64,000 bases of DNA from positions 868,001-932,000 of the forward strand of contig NZ_CP118485.1 in NCBI RefSeq assembly GCF_051124815.1. Direction: 5' to 3'. Below the pieces are notes generated by a model. The model did no database searches. It worked only from the letters and a program-made list of their open reading frames with translations, and was not told where the DNA came from. The translations under genes and the position numbers were made by a program. This DNA is from Azospirillum sp051124815. GTDB taxonomy: Bacteria > Pseudomonadota > Alphaproteobacteria > Azospirillales > Azospirillaceae. The number at the start of each line of letters is the position of its first letter. Position 1 is the first letter of the stretch. This document shows, piece after piece, positions 51,706 through 59,821 of the stretch.

Positions 51706-53178
51706 ATGACCCCCCGGCAAGCCCTTCAGCAGCGCCTTGCGGCCTTGGATGCCCATCTGCGCGCGGAAAACCCCAACCTGCTGCCGGTCCTTCCGACCTT
51801 CCGCGCCTTCGACCGCATCCTGGCCGGTCTTGGGCTGATCGACCGCCATGAATCGCTGACCACCCGCATTCCCTGGTGGCCGATGGTCGCGGTGCTTGGC
51901 ACCTTCTCGGCCGGCAAGTCGACCTTCCTCAACGGCTATCTGGGCGAGGTGCTGCAGAACACCGGCAACCAGGCGGTCGACGACAAGTTCACCGTCATCT
52001 GCCACGGGCCGGAAACCCGCAAGGAGGCGCTGCCCGGCACCGCGCTGAACGCCGACCCGCGCTTTCCCTTCTACCGCATCGCCGACGAGATCGAGAAGGT
52101 GGCGGCCGGCGAGGGCAAGCGCATCGACAATTACCTGCAGCTGAAGACGCTGGCCGGGCCGCGGACCAAGGGCAAGATCTTCATCGATTCTCCGGGCTTC
52201 GACGCCGACGACCAGCGCCGGTCGGTCCTGCGGTTGGTCGACCACATCGTCGAGCTGTCGGACCTCGTGCTGGTGTTCTTCGACGCCCGCCATCCCGAAC
52301 CGGGCGCCATGCAGGACACGCTGCGCCATCTGGTCGCCAAGACGGTCAACCGCGCCGACGCCCGCAAGGTCTGCTACATCCTCAACCAGGTCGACACCAC
52401 CGCCAAGGAGGACAATCTGGAGGCGGTGTTCGGCGCCTGGCAGCGCGCCATCGCCCAGGCCGGTCTTGTGTCGGGCCGCTTCTACGCCATCTACGACCAG
52501 CGCTCCGCCGTGGAGATCGGGGATGACGGCCGCCGCGCCCGCTACGAAGCCCGCCGCGACCACGACCTTGCCGAGATCCACACCCGCATCAACGAGGTGG
52601 AGGTCGCCCGCGCCTATCGCATCATCGGCTCGATCGACAGCCTGACCAAGGAACTGGAGGGCGAGGTGCTGCCCAAGCTGCGCGAGGCGATGGCGACGTG
52701 GCGCCGCCGCGTGCTGACCGGCGACGCCGTGTGGGGCGCGCTGCTGCTGGTTCTGCTGGGGGCGGTGGTGCAGACGGTGGGCGGCGGCTTCGGCGCCTTC
52801 CTCGGCTGGCTGTTCGACAATGCCGACGGCGGGTTGCCGCTGCACCTGATCGGCACCGCAGTGCTGCTGGGCGGGCTGTTCCTGGCCGGGCATTTCAAGC
52901 TCCGCCAGTTCTTCGCCCGCCGCATCGCCTTGTCCTTGAGCGACCGCTTCGGCGACGTCGACCTCGACCTGCGGGCGGCCTTCCTGAAGAACACGCGCTT
53001 CTTCCGCTCGATCTTCGCCAAGCAGCCGGCCGGCTGGGGCGGACGGGCGCGCAGGGCGATCTTCGCCATCCGCGAGGCGACGGCGGTGCATGTCCAGCGC
53101 ATCAACGATCTCTATACCGATCCGGCCGGCCGCCGCGCCCGGGAGGCCGCCACTGGCCCTGCCGCCGCGGCGGAATGA
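51706..53178 (+). CDS. Dynamin-family GTPase (bacterial, EHD-like)
   Basis: 490 residues. P-loop GTFSAGKST (65-73), switch-region TGNQAVDDKFTVICHG, G3 DSPGFDADDQRRS, G4 ILNQVDTT. The C-terminal half has two transmembrane-like segments (VWGALLLVLLGAVVQTVGGGFGAFLGWLF and LIGTAVLLGGLFLAGHF), as in membrane-anchored bacterial dynamins or EHD-like ATPases. Such proteins remodel membranes, but no partner gene is adjacent. ATG at 51706 with no clear ribosome-binding site. Confidence 0.87.
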   Translation: MTPRQALQQRLAALDAHLRAENPNLLPVLPTFRAFDRILAGLGLIDRHESLTTRIPWWPMVAVLGTFSAGKSTFLNGYLGEVLQNTGNQAVDDKFTVICHGPETRKEALPGTALNADPRFPFYRIADEIEKVAAGEGKRIDNYLQLKTLAGPRTKGKIFIDSPGFDADDQRRSVLRLVDHIVELSDLVLVFFDARHPEPGAMQDTLRHLVAKTVNRADARKVCYILNQVDTTAKEDNLEAVFGAWQRAIAQAGLVSGRFYAIYDQRSAVEIGDDGRRARYEARRDHDLAEIHTRINEVEVARAYRIIGSIDSLTKELEGEVLPKLREAMATWRRRVLTGDAVWGALLLVLLGAVVQTVGGGFGAFLGWLFDNADGGLPLHLIGTAVLLGGLFLAGHFKLRQFFARRIALSLSDRFGDVDLDLRAAFLKNTRFFRSIFAKQPAGWGGRARRAIFAIREATAVHVQRINDLYTDPAGRRAREAATGPAAAAE

Positions 53179-53286
53179 CCGCGGGCCGCATAGGACCTCG
53201 GCCGCCCTTTACAGCGCGGCGGATGGGTCGTTAGATCTGCGCTCCACCGCCGGACGGCGGTGCGGGACTCAGGCGGTGGACGGCCA

Positions 53287-54180
53287 GTGGACTTGCGGGA
53301 CTCAGTGGGCGGCGTTGCAGGCGGGGCGGTACGGGCGGCGCTGGGCACCGTCCTGGCCGGGCTGCTGTTGTGCGCGGCCCCGGTCCGGCCGTCGGCGCTG
53401 GAGGCCCAGTCCGGATCCGCGCCCGGCCATTTGCCCGGCATGGCGCCTGCGCCCGCTCCCTACACCGGACTGGATCTGGTGACCGGCAACGACTACGCCC
53501 CCTACACCGGCGAGGATCTGCCGGGCGGCGGGCTGGTGACGGAGCTGGTCCGCCAGGCCTTCGCGGTCGGCGGGCGCCGCTTCGACGTGCGTTTCCTGCC
53601 GTGGAAGCGGGGCTATGACGGCGTGGTCCTGGGCCGTTTCCTCGCCACCTTCCCCTATGTCCGGACGCCCGAGCGGGAGCGCGAGGTGCTGTTCTCCGAC
53701 CCGGTGGTCGAGGTGCGGCAGTTCGTCTATCTGTCGAAGCGATCGGCGATGGAGGTCCATGGCGGCGGCACCGGCGGCGACTCCGGCGGCGCGGCGGACT
53801 TCCGTGGGAGGACCGTCTGTCAGCCGGCCGGCTATGCCCTGCCGGCCGAACTGGAAGAGCTGGTGCAACTGGGGCGGCTGACCCGGCACACGCCGTCGGA
53901 CCTCGGCGCCTGCATGCGGATGGTGGCGGCCGGCCGGGCCGACGCCCTGGTGATCGACGAATACAGCGCCGCCGCGGTCATCGCCCGCGCCGGTCTGGCC
54001 GAGGAAATCCGGGTATCGGAGCGGCCCTTCGCCGTGGTGACGCTGCATCTGGTGGTGGGCCGGGCCACGCCGGGGGCGGACGCGATGGTCGCCGCCTTCA
54101 ACGACGGGCTGAACACGCTGAAACGGCAGGGGATTTACGGCCGGCTGCTGTCCGCCCACACGGTTCAGCCCGCTCCCTAG
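53287..54180 (+). CDS. Periplasmic solute-binding protein (amino-acid type, SBP family 3)
   Basis: 297 residues from GTG 53287 (GTG 53260 is an alternative adding nine). Signal peptide (LGTVLAGLLLCAAPVRPSALEA), then GLDLVTGNDYAPYTGEDLPGGGLVTELVRQAFAVGGRRFDVRFLPWKRGYDGVVLGRFLATFPYVRTPEREREVLFSDPV, and in lobe 2 ADFRGRTVCQPAGYALP and MVAAGRADALVIDEYSA. No permease or ATPase is adjacent, so it may act with an unlinked transporter or as a sensor. A short repeated TGCGGGACTCAG motif lies around the start. Confidence 0.83.
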   Translation: MDLRDSVGGVAGGAVRAALGTVLAGLLLCAAPVRPSALEAQSGSAPGHLPGMAPAPAPYTGLDLVTGNDYAPYTGEDLPGGGLVTELVRQAFAVGGRRFDVRFLPWKRGYDGVVLGRFLATFPYVRTPEREREVLFSDPVVEVRQFVYLSKRSAMEVHGGGTGGDSGGAADFRGRTVCQPAGYALPAELEELVQLGRLTRHTPSDLGACMRMVAAGRADALVIDEYSAAAVIARAGLAEEIRVSERPFAVVTLHLVVGRATPGADAMVAAFNDGLNTLKRQGIYGRLLSAHTVQPAP

Positions 54181-54271
54181 ATTTCGTTCGGTGCTACGCG
54201 GTCTTTGCGGCGGCCGGGACGATATTCCGGTCCGATGCCGCGCTTTTCCGCGCCATAGGCCCCCGTCGCCA

Positions 54272-54299
54272 TGGACAGGACGGTGCTTCGTGCTATAAA
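54272..54299 (+). promoter_or_regulatory. Candidate sigma-70 promoter for aroQ-accBC
   Basis: TGGACA (54272-54277), 16-bp spacer, TATAAA (54294-54299), 36 bp before the aroQ start. Confidence 0.5.
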
Positions 54300-54334
54300 C
54301 GCGCGGTTTCGATCATGGAAAAGGGGCGCGGGCC

Positions 54335-54784
54335 GTGGCCATCGACGCGTCGATTCTGGTCCTCAACGGGCCGAACCTCAACATGCTGGGCGTGCGGGAG
54401 CCGCAAATCTACGGGTCGATGACCCTGGACGACCTGGAGGCCGCCTGCCACGAGCGTGCCGATCAGCTGGGTCTGACCGTGGATTTCCGGCAGTCCAACC
54501 ACGAAGGCGAACTGGTCTCGTGGATCCAGCAGGCGCGGACGGAGAATGACGGCATCGTCATCAACGCCGGCGCCTACACCCACACCTCGGTCGCGATCAT
54601 GGACAGCCTGATCCTGTCGGAGCTGCCGGTGATCGAGGTCCATCTGTCGAACATCTTCAAGCGCGAGCCGGTCCGCCATCACTCCTACATCTCGCCGGTG
54701 GCGAGGGGGATGATCTGCGGGTTCGGGCCGCACGGGTATCTTCTGGCGCTGGACGCCATCGCGAACATCATCGACCGCGATTAA
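54335..54784 (+). CDS. aroQ: 3-dehydroquinate dehydratase, type II
   Basis: Shikimate-pathway enzyme. 149 residues, GTG start. LVLNGPNLNMLGVREPQIYGSMTLDDLE contains the catalytic Tyr26 and substrate-binding Asn; INAGAYTHTSVAIMDSL and VIEVHLSNIFKREPVRHHSYISPVARGMICGFGPHGY complete the active site. Adjacent to accB-accC, an arrangement common in alphaproteobacteria; only 22 bp separate it from accB. Confidence 0.97.
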   Translation: MAIDASILVLNGPNLNMLGVREPQIYGSMTLDDLEAACHERADQLGLTVDFRQSNHEGELVSWIQQARTENDGIVINAGAYTHTSVAIMDSLILSELPVIEVHLSNIFKREPVRHHSYISPVARGMICGFGPHGYLLALDAIANIIDRD

Positions 54785-54806
54785 GGAAACGGGAACGACT
54801 GACATC

Positions 54807-55256
54807 ATGGCGAGCTTCGACATCGACGGCGATCTGGTCCGCAAACTGGCGGACCTCCTGCGTGAGACGGGCTTGAGCGAGATCGAGTTCGCCGAGGGCG
54901 AAAAGCGCATCCGCGTCACCCGCCCGACCGCCGCCCAGACGGTCGCCGTCCAGGCCGCCCCGGTCCTGGCGGCCGCCCCGGTCGCCGCCGCGGCGGCTCC
55001 GGCGGGCAAGCCGGCGAGCCATCCGGGCGCGGTGACCTCGCCGATGGTCGGCACCGCCTATCTGGCGGCCGAGCCGGGCGGCACGCCCTTCGTCCGTCCG
55101 GGCGACGTGGTCAAGGCCGGCCAGACCATCATGATCATCGAGGCGATGAAGGTCATGAACCCGATCAAGGCCCCGCGCGGCGGCACCGTCGCCGAGGTGC
55201 TGGTGTCCGACGCCCAGCCGGTCGAGTTCGGCGAAGTTCTCCTCATCATCGAGTAA
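54807..55256 (+). CDS. accB: Acetyl-CoA carboxylase biotin carboxyl carrier protein
   Basis: 149 residues. N-terminal domain (DIDGDLVRKLADLLRETGLSEIEFAEGEKRIRVTRP), Ala/Pro-rich linker, C-terminal biotinyl domain with biotin-acceptor Lys115 in EAMKVMN. Transfers carboxyl-biotin between AccC and the carboxyltransferase for malonyl-CoA synthesis. ATG at 54807. Confidence 0.97.
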   Translation: MASFDIDGDLVRKLADLLRETGLSEIEFAEGEKRIRVTRPTAAQTVAVQAAPVLAAAPVAAAAAPAGKPASHPGAVTSPMVGTAYLAAEPGGTPFVRPGDVVKAGQTIMIIEAMKVMNPIKAPRGGTVAEVLVSDAQPVEFGEVLLIIE

Positions 55257-55275
55257 GCGGGGCATTCCCTTGGCG

Positions 55276-56616
55276 ATGTTCGAAAAGGTCCTGATCGCGA
55301 ACCGTGGTGAGATCGCTCTGCGCATCCACCGCGCCTGCCGCGAGATGGGGATCCAGACCGTGGCGGTGCATTCCACCGCCGACGCCGACGCCATGCACGT
55401 CCGCCTCGCCGACGAAAGCGTGTGCATCGGCCCGGCGTCCGCGCGCGAAAGCTACCTCAACATTCCGGCCATCCTGTCGGCGGCGTCGATCACCAATGTC
55501 GACGCCATCCATCCCGGCATCGGCTTCCTGTCGGAAAACGCCCAGTTCGCGGAGATGGTGGAGGAGCACGGCTTCACCTTCATCGGCCCGACGCCGGAGC
55601 ATATCCGGATCATGGGCGACAAGGTCACCGCCAAGAAGACGGTGATGGAGCAGGGGCTGCCTGTGGTGCCCGGCTCCGACGGCCCGGTGACGTCGCTGGA
55701 AGATGCCGAGAAGATCGCCCACGAGACCGGCTATCCGGTGCTGATCAAGGCGGCGGCGGGCGGCGGCGGCAAGGGCATGAAGGTCGCCCGCAACCCCGAC
55801 CAGCTGAAGGAGGCCTATCAGCTGGCCCGTGGCGAGGCGCGCGCCGCCTTCGGCAACGACGAGGTCTATCTGGAGAAGTATCTCGGCCATCCGCGGCACA
55901 TCGAGATCCAGCTCCTGGGCGACACCCACGGCGCCTGCGTGCATTTCGGCGAGCGCGACTGCTCGGTCCAGCGCCGGCACCAGAAGGTGATCGAGGAGGC
56001 GCCGAGCCCGGCGCTGAACGCCGAACAGCGCGCCTTCATCGGCGATCTGGCGGCGAAGACCGCGGCGGCCATCGGCTATCGCGGCGTCGGCACGATGGAG
56101 TTCCTCTACGAGGACGGGCAGTTCTATTTCATCGAAATGAACACCCGCCTGCAGGTCGAACACACCATCACCGAGATGATCACCGGCATCGATCTGGTGC
56201 GCGAGCAGATCCGCGTCGCCGCCGGCGCGCCGCTGGGCTACGGCCAGTCGGACATCCGCTTCGAGGGCCATGCCATCGAATGCCGCGTGAACGCCGAGAA
56301 TCCGGAGACCTTCATCCCGTCGCCGGGCAAGATCGACGGCTATCACGCGCCGGGCGGCCTGGGCGTGCGCGTCGATTCGGCGCTGTATGACGGCTACAAG
56401 GTGCCGCCGCACTACGACAGCCTGATCGCCAAGCTGGTCGTCCACGGCACCACCCGGAACGAGTGCCTGATGCGCCTGCGCCGCTCCATTGAGGAGTATG
56501 TCATCGGCGGCATCCAGACCACGCTGCCGCTGCATGACCGCATCATCGCCCAGCAGGCCTTCATCGACGGCAATTACGACATCCATTGGCTGGAACAGCT
56601 GATGGCGAAGTCCTGA
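55276..56616 (+). CDS. accC: Acetyl-CoA carboxylase biotin carboxylase subunit
   Basis: 446 residues starting MFEKVLIANRGEIALRIHRACREMG. ATP-grasp features: KAAAGGGGKGMKVA glycine loop, YLEKYLGHPRHIEIQLLGD, ERDCSVQRRHQKVIEEAPSP, FIEMNTRLQVEHTITEMITGIDLV, and a C-terminal domain. It carboxylates AccB biotin with bicarbonate. ATG 55276 aligns with the family N-terminus; a TTG two codons earlier is also open. Terminator 58 bp downstream. Confidence 0.97.
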   Translation: MFEKVLIANRGEIALRIHRACREMGIQTVAVHSTADADAMHVRLADESVCIGPASARESYLNIPAILSAASITNVDAIHPGIGFLSENAQFAEMVEEHGFTFIGPTPEHIRIMGDKVTAKKTVMEQGLPVVPGSDGPVTSLEDAEKIAHETGYPVLIKAAAGGGGKGMKVARNPDQLKEAYQLARGEARAAFGNDEVYLEKYLGHPRHIEIQLLGDTHGACVHFGERDCSVQRRHQKVIEEAPSPALNAEQRAFIGDLAAKTAAAIGYRGVGTMEFLYEDGQFYFIEMNTRLQVEHTITEMITGIDLVREQIRVAAGAPLGYGQSDIRFEGHAIECRVNAENPETFIPSPGKIDGYHAPGGLGVRVDSALYDGYKVPPHYDSLIAKLVVHGTTRNECLMRLRRSIEEYVIGGIQTTLPLHDRIIAQQAFIDGNYDIHWLEQLMAKS

Positions 56617-56673
56617 TCCCGCCGTATCTATATTGCATACCCGCAAATGCTGCGGCAAAATGTCGCAGTGTTG

Positions 56674-56707
56674 AAAGCCCCTCCCTCAAGTCGAGAGAGG
56701 GGCTTTT
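56674..56707 (+). terminator. Rho-independent terminator after accC
   Basis: AAAGCCCCTC (56674-56683) pairs with GAGGGGCTTT (56697-56706), followed by TCTTTTA. 58 bp after the accC stop. Confidence 0.88.
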
Positions 56708-56943
56708 CTTTTATGACATTTCGCTGATATGGCGGGTTCTATTCACCGGCTGCGATTCGGTTCTTTGCAATATGGCAATCCCGCGGCTCGCCTGCGCTTT
56801 TTCTCGCAAACTGCGACGCCGAATGCATATGACGGCGCCGGGCGGCGGCAATCCCCATTCCCTCCGGTCCCGCCGTCCATAGGGGTTTCCCCGGAATGCC
56901 TGCTTCCGGCCGTTTTGGTGTGCATGGCACATCTCTTGCTGAC

Positions 56944-56957
56944 TTGATCTGCATCAG
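56944..56957 (+). promoter_or_regulatory. FNR/FixK-type box
   Basis: TTGAT (56944-56948) CTGC ATCAG (56953-56957): one mismatch from TTGATNNNNATCAA. It lies 170 bp upstream of an aerotaxis-receptor gene, so oxygen-dependent control is plausible. Confidence 0.5.
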
Positions 56958-57126
56958 TGCGGGGCGGTGCCTACCCAGAGTAGACGAAACTCCATTCCGT
57001 TAGCTGTGCCGTACCATCGCTCGATTTCGGCCTCGAATTCGGCGATGTCGCGTTTCCCTGGTCCGCATCCCGGCAGCGCGCCCATTGCGCTGCCGAACCC
57101 GCCTCTTGCCCGACGAGGTTCCGTCC

Positions 57127-59610
57127 ATGCGTCTCAATGAACCGATCACCGACCGCGAAATCGAGATGGAAGACGGCGTGCTGCTGGTGTCGCGCACCGA
57201 CACCGGCGGCCGCATCACCTTCGTCAACAAGGCCTTCGTCGACATCAGCGGCTATGCCGAAGACGAGTTGATCGGGGCGCCGCACAACCTGATCCGCCAC
57301 CCGCACATGCCGAAGGAGGCCTTCGCCGACCTGTGGGCGACGATCAAGGGCGGGCGGCCGTGGGAAGGGCTGGTGAAGAACCGCACCAAGTCCGGCGACT
57401 ACTACTGGGTCCGCGCCAACGTCACGCCGGTGGTGGAGGACGGGACGGTGACCGGCTTCATCTCCATCCGCACCAAGCCGTCGCGCGAACAGGTGGCGGC
57501 GGCGGAGCGTCTCTATGCCGACATCCGCGAAGGACGGGCGGGAAATCTGACGGTGCGCGACGGACGGGCGGTGGCCCGCGGCGGCGCTGCGCGCCTGCGG
57601 CGCTGGATGACCAGCATCACCGGGCGCCTGACCCTGATCTTCGCCTTCATGGTCCTGTCGATGCTGGTGGTCGGCGGCGTCACGCTGCGCGGCATGGCCG
57701 ACAGCAACGCCTCGCTGAAGACGGTGTACGAGGACCGGACGGTTCCCGCCGTGCAGATCGGCGAGATCCTGGACCATATGCGCGACAATGTGCAGACGTT
57801 GCAGCACCTGATCATCGACGCCCGCGACGGCACCGATCCCAAGGTGATGGCCGGCCGGGAGCAGCGCATCTTCGCCAATGCCGCCACCATCGACCGTCTG
57901 TGGGCGGACTATCTCAAAACCTTCCTGACACCCGAGGAAAAGGAGCTGGCCGACCGTTTCGCCAAACAGCGCGCCGCCTTCCTCGACGAAGGGCTGAAAC
58001 CGGCGGTCGAGCTGGCGCGCCAGGGCGATTCGCTGCGGCTGGAGGTGCTGGTCCGCGACCGCATCGATCCGCTGTTCCAGGCCGCCTTCCAGACCAACAA
58101 GGACCTGCTGCAGCTGCAGCTGACCGTGGCCCGCACCGAATATGAGGGGGCGCTGGCGGATTTCCGCTGGCATCTGGTCTTCGCGGTGGCCGCCGGTCTG
58201 GCGGTGCTGGTGGCGGCCGTGCTCTGCGGCTTCATGCTGCTGCGCACCGTGCGCCGGCCGCTGTCCGACTTCTCGGCCGATTTCGACGCCATCGCCCGCA
58301 ACGACCAGGCCCACATCATCGACCTGCCGGCGGCGGTCGAGTTCCATCCCATCGCCGGGCAGCTGCGCGGGTTGAAGGCCCGGCTGTGCTACGCCGTGCA
58401 GGAGCGCGTCGAGCGCGCCCGCCACGCCGACGAGGAGCGGCGCCGCGCGCTGGAGGCCATGGCCTCCACCGTTGAGCGCGAGGCCGGACGCGCGGTGGAG
58501 GAGGTGGCCCAGCGCACCGGCGCCATGGCCAACGACGCCGAAGGCATGTCCGGCTCGGCCGAGCGGGTCAGCATCAACGCCCAGACCGTGGCGTCGGCCG
58601 CCGGGCAGGCGCTGGCCAACGCCCAGACCGTCGCCGCCGCCAGCGAGCAGCTGGCCGCCTCGATCCGCGAGATTTCCTCTCAGATCGCCCATTCCAACGC
58701 GGTGACCCGCCGCGCGGTGGAAAGCGGCCACCACACCCAGGCCACCATCCGCTCTTTGTCGGAAACCGTGGCGAAGGTGGGCGAGGTGGTGAACCTGATC
58801 CAGTCCATCGCCGGCCAGACCAACCTGCTGGCGCTGAACGCCACCATCGAAGCGGCCCGCGCCGGCGAGGCCGGCAAGGGCTTCGCCGTCGTCGCGCAGG
58901 AGGTGAAGAACCTCGCCAACCAGACCGCCGCCTCGACCGAGGAGATCACCCGCCAGATCACCGCCATCCAGGCGGTGACCGATCAGGCGGTGCAGGCGGT
59001 CGAGGAGATCGGCCAGACCATCGCCGAGATCGACCACATCGCCGGCTCGATCGCCGCGGCGATGGAGGAGCAGTCGGCCGCCACCCAGGAGATCAGCCGC
59101 AACGTGGTGGAGACCTCCACCGCGGCGCAGGAGGTGTCGTTCCGCATCGCCGCGGTGTCGGAGGAAGCCGACCGCACCGGCGAGCAGGCGACCCAGGTGA
59201 AGCACGGCTCCGGCGACGTCGCCCGCTCCATCGAAAGCCTGCGGATGGTGCTGGTCCGCATCGTCCGCACCTCCACCGGGGATGCCGACCGCCGGCGCAA
59301 GCCGCGCTATCAGGTGGAGGAGACCGGCACGCTGCTGATCGGCGGCGACCGTCTGGCGGTGACCGTGCGCAACCTGTCCATCGGCGGCGCCATGATCGAC
59401 CCGGTGACGGCGACCGACGGCCGTTCCCTGGCGGGCGCCACCGGCACGCTGCGCTTCGACCGCTACGGTGCCGAGGCGACGGTCGCGGTCAAGGCGGTGG
59501 AGCATAACCGCATCCATCTCGCCTTCGATGGCGAGACGATGCCGCGCGACTTCGTCCGGGCCGTCGAAATCGCCACCAAGGATCGTCCGACGGTCGACAT
59601 GGCCGCCTGA
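57127..59610 (+). CDS. aer: Aer-type aerotaxis receptor with PAS and C-terminal PilZ domains
   Basis: 827 residues. PAS (about 10-118) with the Aer-like RITFVNKAFVDISGYAEDELIGAPHNLIRHPHMPKEAFADLW, typical of FAD-binding redox sensors; transmembrane helix 167-187; a helical region 188-347; second helix 349-373; HAMP-like segment; signalling domain with IAGQTNLLALNATIEAARAGEAGKGFAVVAQEVKNLANQTAASTEEI; PilZ domain from about 722 with RxxxR (Arg723-Arg727) and NLSIGG, complete for c-di-GMP binding. A PilZ-bearing Aer is known in Azospirillum brasilense. It probably couples redox/oxygen sensing and c-di-GMP to motility. Confidence 0.92.
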   Translation: MRLNEPITDREIEMEDGVLLVSRTDTGGRITFVNKAFVDISGYAEDELIGAPHNLIRHPHMPKEAFADLWATIKGGRPWEGLVKNRTKSGDYYWVRANVTPVVEDGTVTGFISIRTKPSREQVAAAERLYADIREGRAGNLTVRDGRAVARGGAARLRRWMTSITGRLTLIFAFMVLSMLVVGGVTLRGMADSNASLKTVYEDRTVPAVQIGEILDHMRDNVQTLQHLIIDARDGTDPKVMAGREQRIFANAATIDRLWADYLKTFLTPEEKELADRFAKQRAAFLDEGLKPAVELARQGDSLRLEVLVRDRIDPLFQAAFQTNKDLLQLQLTVARTEYEGALADFRWHLVFAVAAGLAVLVAAVLCGFMLLRTVRRPLSDFSADFDAIARNDQAHIIDLPAAVEFHPIAGQLRGLKARLCYAVQERVERARHADEERRRALEAMASTVEREAGRAVEEVAQRTGAMANDAEGMSGSAERVSINAQTVASAAGQALANAQTVAAASEQLAASIREISSQIAHSNAVTRRAVESGHHTQATIRSLSETVAKVGEVVNLIQSIAGQTNLLALNATIEAARAGEAGKGFAVVAQEVKNLANQTAASTEEITRQITAIQAVTDQAVQAVEEIGQTIAEIDHIAGSIAAAMEEQSAATQEISRNVVETSTAAQEVSFRIAAVSEEADRTGEQATQVKHGSGDVARSIESLRMVLVRIVRTSTGDADRRRKPRYQVEETGTLLIGGDRLAVTVRNLSIGGAMIDPVTATDGRSLAGATGTLRFDRYGAEATVAVKAVEHNRIHLAFDGETMPRDFVRAVEIATKDRPTVDMAA

Positions 59611-59821
59611 GCGGTTCCGGGCGTATCCGACGCCCCGCCAACAGTGTTCGGCACGGAACTTTGCGTGTCGTCTCCATTCCCGGAGGTTGAGGTCTGCTCC
59701 CATGTGACAATTTCGTAGGGGAGTCCTTAGGGAGTGAAGGAGTATTATTGGGCTTGTTGCAGGGATCCCGTGCTCGTTCACGTATCCCGCGCCTGCACGG
59801 AATCGAGGGCCGGCCGCATCC

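Larger units (their letters stand above)
56617..57126. other. 510-bp intergenic region between accC and the Aer-type receptor
   Basis: Holds the accC terminator (56674-56707) and an FNR/FixK-type box (56944-56957). The rest is moderately AT-rich and has no supported gene. Likely contains the receptor promoter. Confidence 0.6.
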
